A stretch of DNA of 64,000 bases from Manihot esculenta (GCF_001659605.2 NC_035176.2:23784847-23848846); one strand, 5' to 3'. Positions 11,201 through 24,032 are shown, counted from the stretch's first letter. Notes: generated from the letters alone by a model not told the origin. Program-made: numbers and translations.

Positions 11201-14200
11201 ATTTTGGGTATATGCAACCACTAATTTTTTGAGATAAAATGGGGAGCTTTGTTATGGCAGTAGCACAAAAAGCAATTAGGTTCAAGTATGATGAATATTA
11301 TTTTTCAAATAATATTGGTAGATTCGAGCCAATATTAAAGTATTTTGCTTATTAAACTATCATATAGCTGAGTGGTGAATTTAATTATGGCCAAAGTGCT
11401 CCTAAACTGTGAAGAATTGCATTCAGAAGTGTAAACAAATCGAACCAAACCAAGCCAAGTTTCGAAGAGCACAAGTTTGGTTCGTTAAAATTTTTTAAGT
11501 TCAAGCCGAACTCTAACTTTACTCATTAACTCTAGCTTTACTTATTTCAAACTTGAGCAGAATATTATAAGTTTAAACCTAGTTTATTTAGAAAATGAGT
11601 TAAGATGAGTCAATATTTTATCAAGTATAATCTCGAATAATTCACTAACGGTTCAATTTATTTACATTTATAATAAAGTTTAATTTAAAATTAATAAGTT
11701 TAAAACTATATAATTTTAGTTAAATAAATATTCAAGCCAACAAGCAAACTTGTAAAAATGAGCTCGTAAATTTTTTAATGAGTCGAATCTCTACAAGCTC
11801 TAAGAGGATAAAAGAACTGTAGAGCTGAGTTTTGGAAGGCTCATGCTTGACTCAAGAAAATTTATGCAGCCTGAGCTCGACTCAATTCTCCTATGACGTT
11901 AAGTTCAGCTTGTTTAGCGAGCCAATTCACAAGCCTACTTAATAAGCCAATTCGTAAGTCTATTCATGAACTTTGGAACAAGCCAAGATCATCAGGAACC
12001 TTAATAAGCGCAATATTATGAAGCTCAATCTCGGCTTTCTTACTAAACAAACCTAAAATTAAGTTCTAACTTGACTCGTTTAGAAGATAACCTGAACTCG
12101 ATCCAACTTTTATCGAGCCAATCTTCAAATAGCTCATGAATCGCTTAGTTCATTTAAACTCCTAATTGCATTAAAGTCTTAAGCCAACCAACTTTCATCA
12201 ACTTATGAGAGAAATTGAAGCACTTCGTACATTGTACACATAAAGACAAGAGTAGATTATAGTATCAAATGTTACATATACTTGTCTTTATTCACTATAA
12301 TAGATGTTGAAAACATGGTTTCAAATCACAGTACCACATTCTAGGTGACGTTCAAGGATAACGGAAATGTAATAGTAATAGCTAGGCGCTACTCAAATTT
12401 TTCAAAACAATTTGCAAAGCTCATGAAATAAATTGATATTGATAGACATAAGTCAAAACAATATCTATATACTAAACATAAAGACATCAAATGATTAAAT
12501 AAAGATTATACAACTTAAATTAAACATCAATAAGAACATAGATAGCAAATAACTAACCTACTATCACCAAAAAGAGTGTCTTGCAAGTTTTATATGATTT
12601 TGGCTTTGAGTCTCAATGCTTTGATTGTTAAATTGATAATATCGGTTTGAATCAAAACTGAATGAGGAACCTATATAATTTGGATCATTTTGGGTTGTTT
12701 ATTTAAGTGTATGATAGCTTTGCTTTTGATGAGGAAAAATATAAATAAATAAGAGAATATTTTGTTGGATATGAAATTGGGAGAGCCACACTATCAAATT
12801 GGCCGTGAAACCCATAATTAGTTGAATAAATAATTCTAGTTGATGAGTTATCACCAGTATATATCAAATTTAGGTCACAAGTGTTATACCAATATCCATA
12901 AATAGTTAAATTAATCGAACAATACTCATATGCAACATTTTTACTCCTTATTTAGGATATCTGAGATTCAACATTACCTGAATGGTAAGAGTTACGTGAT
13001 TGTAATAGATATGATGCATTGGTGGAGATGGTCTAGCAGGAATTCTAAAGATGGACCTTGTGTACTTGCAACCCACCTTCACTTGTAGATTCTCTTGCTC
13101 CTCTAGATCACCATCACCATCATCATTACTTAAACTCAATAAGATAAAAGAATCATCATTGGTACCAACTTTTTGTCCTGAGTTTAAGTAGTGGATTCAG
13201 TTTGTATGAAGCATTTTGATCAATGTTATCATTCTCAAGATCAAAATGCTCCATCAAAAACAGATTCAACTGTTCAATATCAAGGACAACAAGATAGTAT
13301 TGGTGATGATTTTTTTATTTTATCTAGTTTAAGTGATGATGGTGATGGTGGTGGCGATCAAAGTAGAGGAAATAACATGTGAAGGTGGAGCTAGTTGTAG
13401 TTCATAAGGTTCATCTAATCAAAATTAGAATTATTGTTGAACCATCTCCACCAATACAATGTACATACCAACGATCACATGGCTCTCATTGTTCTAGTGC
13501 TGTTGAATCTCAAACATACCAAAGAAGGGGTAAAGATGTTGCATATCAGGAGTGCTCGATTGATTCGTTTAAGTATGGATATGATTATAGCGTCCAAATC
13601 TGATGTATGGTGGCAGTAGCTCATCAACTGAATCTACTCCTTTAACTAATTATGGGTTTTATAGCCAATTTAAAAACATCTCCCTCGAATCCATACCCAA
13701 CAAATTACCCTCCTATGTATTTATATTTTCCCTCGTTAGAAAGAAAACCATTATACTCTCAAGTTTAACGACCTGATTACAAAGCTCCAAATGATATGGG
13801 CTGCCATTAAGTTTTGATCCACACCAATATTATATATCAATATCAATTTAATAATCAAAACTCTCAACCTCAAAGCCAAGACCATCAAGGACTTGCAAGA
13901 CACTCTTTTTGGTTCATCTAATCAACCCAATTTCTTATTAATTCTACGAAAGTTTATTCTTCAATTTTTCTTGCTTGTCCCTACTTTCTCCTTCAACCTC
14001 CTCTTTTCTTCTCCACCCACATGGGTCTGCTCATAAATCATGCTGGCAGGCAAACATGCTGCCTGATTTTCTTCTTTTTATTGCCAAATGTTGCCCTTTC
14101 TTTTATTTCCGTTTTTTCCCTTTTTTTAATATTAAAATTGAGCAAATTAATTAATTTACTTAAGATATAAACTCTTATAATTGTTAAATTCTTTCAATTA

Positions 14201-17200
14201 GATAAAAATAAAACTAATTTCTTCATTTTTAATCCCTAAAGACTGAATATTAGTTTCTTCATTTTTTTTTTCTTAAAATTAACATGATATAAGTGTATGA
14301 TTGTCATTTTAATTTCTTTCTCTAATTTCTTTCTCACTATCATACTGTTCAATATAGATAGATCAATTAAATGTACATGATTTGTGACAATTTTATATAT
14401 TAATAATATTTTTTATGACCAAGAAAGGAAATAAATTTAAATATCTCATGATATTTGAATTTTGATATATTATTCATATTTATTTAATTTTTATGTTTTT
14501 AATTTTGCACCTCACTTCACTCAAGTGGAAGCACCTACTCCTAGGCTCCAGAAGCCCTTGGCGTATTAGTGCACCTTTCACCTTTGATAGCTATATTTCA
14601 TGTCTTCTCCACCAGTTAATCATCGACCTGCCTTGAAACAGATTACGTGCTACTAGAAGAACTCCAGTATAGGGTTTGTTGTATTTGAATTGTAGATATT
14701 CTATTATTAAGTGTTTTCAGACGCAGATTAAGGATGTTCAAGAAATTGATAGAAGATCTACTATAGGGTATTGTCTCTTTGTTAAAGAAAACTTAGTGTT
14801 ACAAAGAAGCAAAAAATAGATTGTGGTCTCTCAATCTAGTGCATAATCAAAACTAAGAGATATGAAACAACTAGTACATGAAATAACGTAGATATTTCAG
14901 TTACTAGATGATGTTGGACTTGAGACTTCACTGCCTTCTATGTTGTGGTGTGACAATCAACTGCTCTTTATTGCTTCTAATCCAGTGTTTTATGAGCCAA
15001 CTAAACATATTGAGTTTAGTTATCACTTTGTTCATGAAAAGATTCAACACAAGATCATCTTAATGGGACACATCAGGACTAGAAAGCAGTTGAATATCTA
15101 TATATAACCCTTACCACATATTTAACATGCAGTAAGAGTTATTTTATTTTATCTTTGTTAAGTAAACTATTAAAATATTTAAACATTACAACATCTTATA
15201 GATACAGTAAAGTGGTCATGTAGCTACCTTAACCTGATTTGGGAAAATGTTTTTCTCAAATCCTGATTGGATATAATTATTTTTTTCCCTTGATTAAACA
15301 AAAAAACCCTGAAAGCTTTACTACAGGGGGCACCTAAGCAAACTACACGAGTGTAACAAATTTTAGAATGATTGACAGTCCACACAAAGTAGACATTCTT
15401 TAGGAAGAAGACTGCATAGGAAAATACCAATATGCAGAGAAGGTTTACCCACTTTCAGATATTTCCAAGCACAACTTAAAAGATTATTCAATTTCCTGAT
15501 CACAATGCAAACAAACTTGTTCAAGATCATCAAATAGTCCCAACTCCTGCTGTGAAAACTAGCCACAAGGTTCCAGCTTAACACTCAAATTTTTTTTTTA
15601 CCAATTATCTTTGTGCTGCAACATAGAGCGATTTAAAAATCAAAGAAACAAATTAATAGTTGAAGGATAGTGGTGCATGACTAGCAAGGCATTACCCGTT
15701 CATTTTACGAATGTTGTAACAAGAAAACCAAAACCCTTCTTTGTTACTTTCAAGCAGAAAAGGATGCACAACAGTGGTCAAATATGTTAACAAGGACTTT
15801 GTGAATGTTCATATCTTGAAGCTAGCATATGAAAATTTTTTAACAGTTAAAAGGATTTAAGCAATTTAAAAGACCGTACCTTAACATGATAATTAACATA
15901 TGCATGAAATGTTGATAAATTCCACACTGCACGATCCAACTTTTTGCCTTCTACATGGCGAGGATAAATGACTGCACCATTTTTACATGAAAATTTGTCA
16001 TGGTGAGGATGAAAAGTGGAGGAAAGAGACGCTACTGATTCTTGTGACATTACCAAAAGATACAAATCCTGCATTTGCAGAGAGTGCATCAGCAGGAACT
16101 TCCTTCAATTCTATCGGAGGAGTAAGGGACCACAAACAAGGAGGAACATTATTAAGTCCAGCTGTTCGCCTTGCTTCCACAAATTCCTGAATAAGAGCAT
16201 GATTTCAAAAGATTAAAAGCAAGTAATTAACCAATAATTGATTGACAAAAATATACCAGAAATCTATGCTAAGCAATTTTGCTAACAGTGTTGCAACATA
16301 TAAGAAAAAAAAAATCAGTTTTATCACCAGAGGACACCAATTTTCTTCATTCCCTACAGCCAACTCAAATTTCTGAGATTTCCATCAATATAATAAAAAA
16401 ATTTACATGTACCTGAAGGAAGGAAGTTGCAAAAGCAGTATCTACAGAGTCCTTGAATCTCATAGGGTATATGATAGTAACCTTTTCTGCCTGCCATAAA
16501 CAACTACAATTTCTTAGCTTAATTGCCATAAGTAACTATTTAGAATGAGGAGAAAGACATTCCATAGATGATTGCCTGCTGCAATAATCACATGAAGGTC
16601 AAATAAAGTAGTGCCAGTTATAAGATAAACCCATGAAATGTAAATTATTGTTCACATATAGTATACCTGAGGAACAACGAAAAAGGACTCATTCGGCCGA
16701 TGCACGAGAGCAAGAAGCTGACCTATATCAGGAGCAACAGTCCTCGAAGCAAGATGCTTTAGAACTATTCTTAAAGGGGCACCTAGAACTACTTCCCTAA
16801 CAGATGCAATCTTTACCAAAAGAGAATGCCTCAACCCTGCACAGCGTCCACAAAGAGATCATGAAACACATCAATTGGCTAGTAAAAACATACAAAAGCC
16901 AAAAACTTAAAGGCAATCCAAACTATATATGAATCACCAAAATTTTATTCCATTACTATAAACACATATTAAATTCCGCACAATCAAAGGGATAATTCAA
17001 TGACTTCATAGTGAGTGCCTAAGTATATCTATGTTCTAAAAAAAATGAGCACTCAAATGTTGAGAGCATTAACTTGCATTAAAATTGACAAGTTTAATGA
17101 CATGGTTGGACTTATGAAGCTTGTAAAGAAGCCAGACAGAAATAGTTGTTAAATTCCCAGCACGAAAAGATGATCCCTTCAGTTGACTTATGTTTGTTCT

Positions 17201-17893
17201 TGAACCCAAGATGAAACATCCTACAAACAGTCCAAGACCCAATGTGTTTCTGGCGTATACATGGCAAAGCTATAATAACCTTAGAGAAAGAACTCGTAGA
17301 ACCTTCATCTGGAGGAAGTTTTGACAAATTGAGTTTCAAAGTGAGATTAAAGCCATCCCTAGGGGGATCAAGAATCTGCACAATCACACCATAAGCAGCC
17401 TTTATAGCTTCTATGGCTCCAAAAGGAAGTCCACCCAAGAAAACAGTCTCCGGAGGCGGGATGGGTAATGAGACAGATAATAGCAGGACATTTGGGTTCT
17501 TCGTCGACACCTATATATTGGATTATACAAGTTTAGATGTAATCTACATATAATTTGCATACGAAAGAAATTATAATTCGATTCAAACCTGAATATGGTA
17601 GCGAACATCATCGAACTCAACCCAGAGGTAATCAAGCTCTATTGCTTTCTCAAGGCTGAAAATCCAACAAAAACAATGAGTTGCATATGATTTAAAATTC
17701 TGAAACATTTCAATTTCAAGATTTAAGATAGAAAATAGTAACAAAAATTACAAAGAAATATGAGAAGATGAAGTGAGAAATTTCTCAGATGTAATCTACA
17801 AAGCGAGAAAAGAAATGGGAGAAGGACGCACTTCTGAACCCGATTCAACAAGGTTTGCAGGAGAAATCTGGAATGGGGCTGCAACAAAATCAT
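8285..17893 (-). CDS. ARPC2A: Actin-related protein 2/3 complex subunit 2 (ARPC2A / DISTORTED2-like)
   Basis: Encodes the p34 subunit of the ARP2/3 complex, which nucleates branched actin filaments in the cytoplasm; in plants it shapes trichomes and pavement cells. Coding exons in transcription order: 17832-17893, 17589-17655, 17303-17510, 16667-16836, 16413-16490, 16054-16186, 15880-15971, 9103-9159, 8401-8472, 8285-8320. All inferred introns begin GT and end AG, and phases match through to a TGA stop: 975 nt, 324 aa, close to the roughly 318 aa of the Arabidopsis protein. The start MILLQPHSRFLLQTLL fits the family. Other conserved blocks are VEFDDVRYHIQ, GLPFGAIEAIKAAYG, ILDPPRDGF, ASVREVVLGAPL, LASRTVAP, YPMRFKDSVDT, EFVEARR, YPRHVEGKKLDRAVWNLSTFHAYV and SEGFMHTRMRRRVESLIQ. 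Intron 7 is 6.7 kb and filled with repeats. No nonsense or frameshift is visible, so the gene looks functional. Confidence 0.93.
9804..9992 (+). repeat. Direct repeat, left copy, in ARPC2 intron 7
   Basis: A unit of about 190 bp starting AACTGCCCCTGCTAGT recurs in the same orientation at 10961-11159 with moderate divergence. The pair brackets a copia remnant. It looks like a segmental duplication rather than LTRs, because the termini do not read TG...CA. Confidence 0.6.
9993..10960 (+). mobile_element. Degenerate Ty1/copia fragment in ARPC2 intron 7
   Basis: 9993-10156 resembles a short LTR (TGTTATAG...CTTCA) and is followed directly by TGGTATCAGAGA (10157-10168), a primer-binding site matching initiator-Met tRNA. 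Further on, 10720-10960 translates in pieces to a copia GAG-pre-integrase/integrase segment (CQFAKHHCLACIARVNKRAS, then QLVHSDV, then KLGFKYFITFINGYS) with stops and shifts. Most of the element is missing. It sits in the sense of the + strand, antisense to ARPC2. Confidence 0.7.
10961..11159 (+). repeat. Direct repeat, right copy, in ARPC2 intron 7
   Basis: Second copy of the unit at 9804-9992; it begins AACTTCCCCTGCTAGT and ends with a short ACATACATT reiteration. Confidence 0.6.
11390..12140. repeat. Unclassified intergenic-type repeat in intron 7
   Basis: A stretch with recurring phrases around GAGCTCGACTCA, AACTTGAGC and their complements, common in plant noncoding repeats and loosely similar to 7090-7690. 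No coding capacity is seen. Confidence 0.3.
12566..13913. mobile_element. Large fold-back (inverted repeat) element in ARPC2 intron 7
   Basis: The left end ACCAAAAAGAGTGTCTTGCA is matched in inverse at 13892-13913. The two arms, each about 600-700 bp, continue to match inward with substitutions and small indels: both contain an AATTGGC.TGAAACCCATAATTAGTT-like block and a GGTGGAGATGGT block. The centre lies near 13160-13300. Each arm has a short open stretch rich in Asp/Gly (SLSNDDGDGDL on the minus strand and SSLSDDGDGG on the plus strand), suggesting two inverted pieces of one transposon gene. Family not identified. Confidence 0.6.
14600..15115 (+). pseudogene. Copia RNase H remnant in ARPC2 intron 7
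   Basis: Translation gives the C-terminal RNase H of Ty1/copia pol with stops: DRRSTIGYCLFVKENLVLQR, then VVSQSSA, LPSMLWCDNQ, PTKHIEFSYHFVHEKI and GHIRTRKQLNI. These match the copia blocks DRRSTTGYC, WCDN and TKHVE..RHF. It could be the 3' piece of the copia fragment at 9993-10960 or a separate insertion. Confidence 0.7.
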
Positions 17894-18250
17894 CGAATTC
17901 AATTTTGGGGGGTTCGTTTCTGAGCTTCTTCTCTTCTTTTTGCCTCGAAATGGAAATGCAATAGAAGTATGGATCAAATTTATCCCTGGTCTCTATCACT
18001 CAAGCTCCTAATTCAAATTTTCTATGACAATTTTGGATAGAGCTGAAGGTACGATTGGCTGTGGGATCTTTTTTCTGCTATTTCCTGAGAGTCAAGAGCG
18101 TCTCGTGTTCAAGAGGAGATGTGAGAATCTTTTTCTTCCATTTTCTATCCCCATCCACGCCTTCCTCTTCTCCTTCTCTTGGAATTTTATTACTATGGAT
18201 TCCCAAATCAATCAATCAAATCAAAATATTTCTTACAAATAATTACTCTT
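17894..18250 (-). promoter_or_regulatory. Upstream region of ARPC2
   Basis: Sequence directly upstream of the inferred start codon. The first part is probably 5' untranslated. On the + strand it has pyrimidine-rich tracts (TTTTTCTTCC, CCTCTTCTCC). I could not place a transcription start or a convincing TATA box. Confidence 0.35.
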
Positions 18251-18732
18251 CACGTTGTAAAAATCCAAATATTTCATTGTAAGGTAAATTATATATTTTA
18301 TCCAAATTTAGGTTTTATATTTTATCTATTCATTCTTTATTCTTTTAAACTAAAAAAAACAAAAGTTAACAAATTTATTTTAACGTAATAAAAATTACCA
18401 AATAGTATTTATAATTAAAAAATTTGAGAATTATATTATAATTTATTATTATTTTTTAAATTTTAATTTAATTTTTATGATTATAATTATAATAAATTAA
18501 AATATTTAATTTTATTATCTTAAAAAATTTAAAGTGTTGAATGTAATCATAAATTACCGTCAATTTTTAAATTTTTTTATTCAATGCTCTTTTAAAATTA
18601 TAAATATTAAATAATATAAATAATTAAAAATATGTTTATAAATTGCAATAAAAATTCAAAGCTAAAATAAGTGCAATAACATTTTATAACACAATTCTTA
18701 ATAAATGCCTATAAAATTCTTAATTTCATTTC
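18251..18732. other. AT-rich spacer
   Basis: Very AT-rich, no gene or repeat with clear ends seen. Confidence 0.5.
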
Positions 18733-19065
18733 TTAAAAAATAAAAGAACATCTTATTACTGTAAATCCAAATACAGAGCATTTACAACGAAAGAAGGGAT
18801 ACGACAAAGCCTCCCTGATACTGACAGCTTCAACTGGTTTATGTAAGGAAGAGCTAAAAATAGTAAAAGGACGATCAACTATAAAACAACCATTACCAAC
18901 TCGAGCAATCATACCTATTCTAGTATGCGAGCTATGCACATTAATCGAAATTGTCAACATGGACTTTGATAACCCCAAACGGAGGCCATGACCAACGAGT
19001 AAAAATAGAAGTGTTTTGCTACTTGGAAACCTTGTGCATAACTTAAGTATGGCACCAATCTTCAA
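18733..19065 (-). pseudogene. Possible RNase H-like (RVT_3) fragment
   Basis: A 110-codon open stretch with a segment (HTRIGMIARVGNGCFIVDRP, then SLHKPVEAVSIREALSY) resembling the RNase H-like domain attached to plant non-LTR reverse transcriptases, where G.G.V.R...G.F and EA.A.REAL blocks recur. It has no partner domains nearby. It may instead be a chance match. Confidence 0.35.
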
Positions 19066-19379
19066 GAAAATCGAAAGTGAACTTGATCACATGGAGAGGA
19101 TTTGATATGATAGGCTTCTAAACTTTCTTGTTTTTATAGAACCACAAGCTCTAATAATTTGTAAGTGGGTAAGTACAGCCCTTAGATGAAAATATAGAGA
19201 AACAAATAGATAATCACCCTATAAAAGTATGATTGAACCCTAAGACAAAACCTAAATAAGAAGCCACCAAACAACTCTTTTGCAAAACTGCATTGCACCA
19301 TATTGTAGAGCATCATTTCCTTCTTTATATTATACATATGTAGTTACAACAAAATTATAATATTTCTTGTCCATTTTTT

Positions 19380-20400
19380 ATTATTTAAAATCAATTTATA
19401 ATATTTTGATTATCAACATTTACGAATACATGTCTTTCGATATAAATTATCAAACAATCATTCAATAAATCATCTCTTATTATATTGTGAAGCTGATTTT
19501 TGATTATGTGCATTGTAGAAAATGCTCTTTCAATTGTAGTTATAGCAACTTATAAGAGTAATGACAATTTAACTAACATATACACCAAAGGAAATATAAT
19601 ATGTTTTCTTGTAGCTACCGTATTTTCAGTAATAGCTCAAATTCCTTTCACATCAAAAAACTTATTGTCCATATGCATATCAAAGATAAAATTCTTAAGT
19701 TGAAATTCAAATTCAAGTAGAGTAATTAGAGAAAATTTACATGGATAAAATTTTGCAAGTTCAATTAATTTGCTCACATCAAATGAATAAAATGAGTCAT
19801 TAGGATCAAGATATGCCATGCATAAAAGCAAATTTGTATTCACTTCATCAAAACGATTATTAAGTTCTTAAAGTTGCATATCAATGACATTGTAGAATAG
19901 TTCAACATAGTAGAAATGAAGATTTATCATCTTTTCAGTTCTTCTTCTTAATCTCCCTCTCATTGTGCACAAATCATCCATCTCTAACACGATTCTATTA
20001 TGTTTACCATAAAATTGCACTACTTCAAGTAGTAAAGATTCTCAACCATCATCTTTTACAATTTGCAAACAACATTTGAAAACTTTAATTAGTTACATAG
20101 CATTTACAATATATTGATCCCTTCTTTGCAAAACTTGTGATAAGTCATGAGGTGATTCTCAAAATTTTTCTCATGAGGAGTAATACAAAAACAAATTCAA
20201 AATGACTCATATCGTCTAACAACTCAATTGCTTCACCCCTTTGTAGATCATCATTCCCATTTTCACCAATATATTTAAGAACATCAATCACAGATGAAAA
20301 TAAATATATCAAATTAATTAATATATTGTAATGAGAACTCCAACAAGTATCTCCCGGTCTCTTTATTGTCATCTATTGGTTTAAATCTTGTCTAATTGCT
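19380..20400 (-). pseudogene. hAT transposase remnant (TTF-type/ZMYM1-like with hAT dimerisation region)
   Basis: Read on the minus strand, blocks appear in the order found in plant TTF-type zinc-finger hAT proteins: RPGDTCWSSHYNILINLIYL, VIDVLKYIGENGNDD, RRRTEKMINLHFYYVELFYN, ELNNRFDEVNTNLLLCMAYL, DPNDSFYSFDVSKLIELAKF, then ATTTIERAFS-like dimerisation sequence near 19510-19540. Several stops and frameshifts interrupt it and the N-terminal part is missing. It is a dead transposon; no terminal repeats or target duplication were located. Confidence 0.8.
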
Positions 20401-20559
20401 ATTTCTCCAATTGCTATTTCTCCAATTCCAATCCATTTAATAATACACATAATTTAAATACATTAATAATTTAATTCAACATCTTTCATTAAAATTTATT
20501 TTAAAAAAATAATATTTTATTAATTCACCCATAAAATCATATTTGATCAAAATTTAAAC

Positions 20560-20945
20560 TATTACCCATTAAAAAATATTTAAAATTTATTTAATTTTTT
20601 CAATTTTAGTTAGACATAAACTATTACCATAGAAAATATATTTAATATTTACATCATTTTTCTAATTTTAATTAGATATAAACTATTATCCATAAAAACT
20701 ATATTTAATATTTACATATTTTTTTAATTTTTATTGCACTAAATTATTATCCATAAAAATAATATTTAATATTTACAATTTTTTTTAAATTTTGATTAGA
20801 TTAAATTATTACCCATAAAAATATTATTTAAAATTTATACTATTTTACTAATTTTGATTAGATTATATTATTATCCATAAAAATAATATTTAAAATTTAT
20901 ACAACTTTTTAAATTTTAAGTAGACTAAATTACTACCCATAATAA
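20560..20945. repeat. AT-rich tandem array, about 62-bp unit
   Basis: Six to seven degenerate units, each starting near AAACTATTACCCATA and carrying AATATTTAAAATTTA. Starts fall near 20564, 20626, 20687, 20750, 20812, 20867 and 20930. It lies just upstream of the hAT remnant as that gene would be transcribed. Confidence 0.65.
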
Positions 20946-22609
20946 TAGTATTAATAATTAAGTGAAATAAATAATAATAAATTAACAACATAATGAAATA
21001 AATAAAAGAATATAAATTAATTCTTAACAATAAAAAATAATGTAAAAAAATAAAATGAGAAAATAATTCACTTTGAAAAAGAGAAGAAGATGGATAATGG
21101 AAAAATGGATAATGAATAGTGGATTTGAAGAAATAAAATTTATGAATTAAAATGAATTTGTTGAATAGAAATCGAGAGATGGAAGAAAATGGGAGGCTGG
21201 GGTTGGTGCAGAAGTGACAAAAAAATAAAGGAGGAAAGAATTTAGGTTTTTGGGGGGTATTAGTGTAAAATTATACTAATACCCCCAGAAAAGTTTAAAA
21301 TTTTCAGGGGAATTTTCAGGGGACCTGTGGCCCCTTGGCCCCACATTGGGCCCGTCTTTGCACATAGGACACTGATGAACTGAAATTCAGTGAGTTTAAC
21401 AAATACGAACACCTGAATAGAATTTTGATCAGACGGAGAAATTAATAAATTGAGATTGGTTGTTGGAGAATTAATAGACCTGAAAGTTTTAGATTGGGTA
21501 GGTTAAGATTTCGAGAAGTAGTGAAAGTAAAGGTTCTTTAAGGGAATTAGAAATGTCGAATTCGGATGGGTTCTGGTGTATATATACATTGGTCATCCTA
21601 ACAGCTCCTGCGCTACATCCCATCAGATTGGACAAGAATGTCTTTTAGCAGGTGTGTTAGGCGGTTCATTAACAGTGGGTAGTCGGCTAATAAATACAGC
21701 GTCGATTAACCCATACCCTATCTATTCATTTGCGTCACATCAACCTAATCCAACTCATTCCCTATCTATTCATTTGCATCACATCTACCTGATCCACAAC
21801 ACGTATATTTATGACCTCAACGATGATCCATGAAGCTAATCATCATTGAAGATTTGTATTTATTCCCTAATCGGATTAGGTAGTGCTCGATCTACCCAGT
21901 CCTTATCAAGGCCAATTTTCTTCAGTTGTCAGAGCCGATCGAACTGTGGACACACGTCATGATCAAAGAGGGTATTATATTTTATATGTTATCAGACACC
22001 ACCCAGCTATATCCACTCCCTTACAACTCAATGCAACATTCGTTAGAAGAATGTCCTAACAAGCTCGCCAAATTAAGTTTATGACCTTTGCAAAAACCTT
22101 TAAAAATAAAGCTTCCTCCACATTTCTCGAGCCCATTATCAATAGGAATAATGAGTTGAGGTAGCCATTGTCTTCTCCCATCCAAACTAATGTATCATCA
22201 ATTTTGTGGGATAATAATGGGATTTGCATAATCAAAGCTCTATCTCAAGCATTAAACATGTAATGGATAAACTCATAATCCACCTATCAGAAATAAGGTC
22301 AAATGAACATGCAACCTAGACCAAATCTGACTCAACAAAGGCTCTATAAAAACACATGAATTATCCACTAATCCTAGCCAACGAATTAGCCAAACATTAA
22401 TGTCAACCCCAGAACCTACCCACCAATAACCTCCCCAGCAAACAACATCCTGAGATGCTAATATGCTTCACTATGTAAAGTTTGGGTTACAAACTAAATT
22501 TGCTTGTTTCGTAATATAAAAATATAGAAAACTATATAGATTTTCTCCATAGAAGCATATATATTTAAATTGTAAGATACATTTTCAATCTTTTACTAGA
22601 TTTTAAAGG
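20946..22609. other. Unassigned sequence with LTR-like character
   Basis: No gene recognised. 20946-21240 is AT-rich. 21240-21360 carries G/C blocks (GGACCTGTGGCCCC, TTGGGCCCGTC) of a type seen at transposon ends. 21700-21800 has a 44-bp tandem duplication around CCTATCTATTCATTTGC. 21840-22600 has base composition unlike the host spacer and is probably a decayed LTR, but I could not define ends or a family. Confidence 0.4.
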
Positions 22610-24029
22610 GTCCAATGTACCTTAGAGCTTGTTTACCTGTGAATCACCTTTTTCATAAGAGACACCTTAAGTAATACCACATCTCCCTTCTAGAAGTCAA
22701 CTTGCTTCTTGCGAATATCTACATAACTCTTTTACTTACTCAGAGCTGTTCTTATTCTTTCTATAATAATGGGCACCATCCTATTGGTGATCTCCACTAT
22801 TTCGATCCTGCTAAAGCCCTTTCTCCTATCTCTTCCCAACAAACAAGTGATCTACACTTCCTTCTATACAAAGCCTCATAGAGAGCTATCCCAATGTTAG
22901 CATGATAACCATTATTGTAATCAAACTCTACTAATGGCAAATGTTGCTTCCAAGAGCCATTAAAGTCTACCATACACATTCTCAACATGTCTTATAATTT
23001 GGATGGTCCTTTCTGGCTGTCCATTAATCATTAGGTGGAAAGTAGTGCCAAAGTCTAACCTAGTGTCCATAGTATTCTATAGCCTCTATTAAAACTTGGA
23101 GGTAAATTGGGGTCTCCTATCTGACACTATAGAAACTAAAGTCCCATGCAACCTGATGATCTCCTCCACATAGATTTGTGCCAACTTATCCATAGAGTAA
23201 CCACTCTTGACAGGGATAAAGTGAGCAAACTTGGTCAATCTGTTCACTATTACCCATATCGAGCCATGTTTGTTGGATGTCATTAGTAACCCAACTACAA
23301 AGTCTACTGCCATGTGTTTCTATTTTCATTTTGGAATTGGTAGTGGATTAAGTATCCCAACTAGTTTTCAATGCTCTAACTTTACCCTCTAATACACTTC
23401 ACAAGCAGACACAAATTGAGCTACCTCCATTTTTATAGAAGGCCACTAATACACCTTTTTTAGATCCTGATACATCTTGTTTGCTCCAAGGTGGATACTG
23501 TATCAAGCATTATGAGCTTCTCTCAAAATGTCTTCTCTCAAAATTATGTCATATAGTACATATAATTTGTTGCCATAACGGAGGAATCCTTTATTGTCAA
23601 ACCTAAACTCACTATTCCTGCCTTGCTGAATTGCCCCTGCAATTTTTACCATCTCAAAGTCCTCGTGTTGTTGCTAGCCACTTGCTTTAAAAACACAAAT
23701 GTCACTTTTATCTGTACCACAAAAGCACATGTACTAGACAACTCTAGCTGTAAGCCTTTATTTACTAACTTGGAAAAGTCTTTCACCACTAGTCTTCTCT
23801 CTATTGAAATACGAGATAAATTGCCAAGTGATTTTCGGCTAAGAGTATCTGCTAATACATTTGCCTTACCAGGATGGTATTGAATTTTGTAATCATAATC
23901 AATAAGCAGCTCTACCTATCACCTCTTCCTAAAATTTGATTCCCTCTTATTCAAGATGTATTGCAAGTTTTTATGATCTGTGAAGATCTCACATTTCACC
24001 CTATAAAGAAAATGCCTCCACATCTTGAG
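22610..24029 (-). pseudogene. Decayed Tekay pol fragment (RNase H to post-integrase)
   Basis: Minus-strand translation gives [91 protein letters not shown] and ALYRRKCRSLVCWEEIGERA, colinear with the pol of the complete Tekay element. Many stops and frameshifts are present. It begins abruptly at 24029 within RNase H, where a copia-type LTR follows, and fades near 22610 before any LTR. It is far older than the two other Tekay copies. Confidence 0.85.
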
Positions 24030-24032
24030 TAC

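Noticed and set aside
17723..18282. Small ORFs around the ARPC2 start as separate genes
   Set aside because: They overlap exon 1, its intron and the upstream region; none resembles a known protein once ARPC2 exon 1 is placed at 17832-17893.
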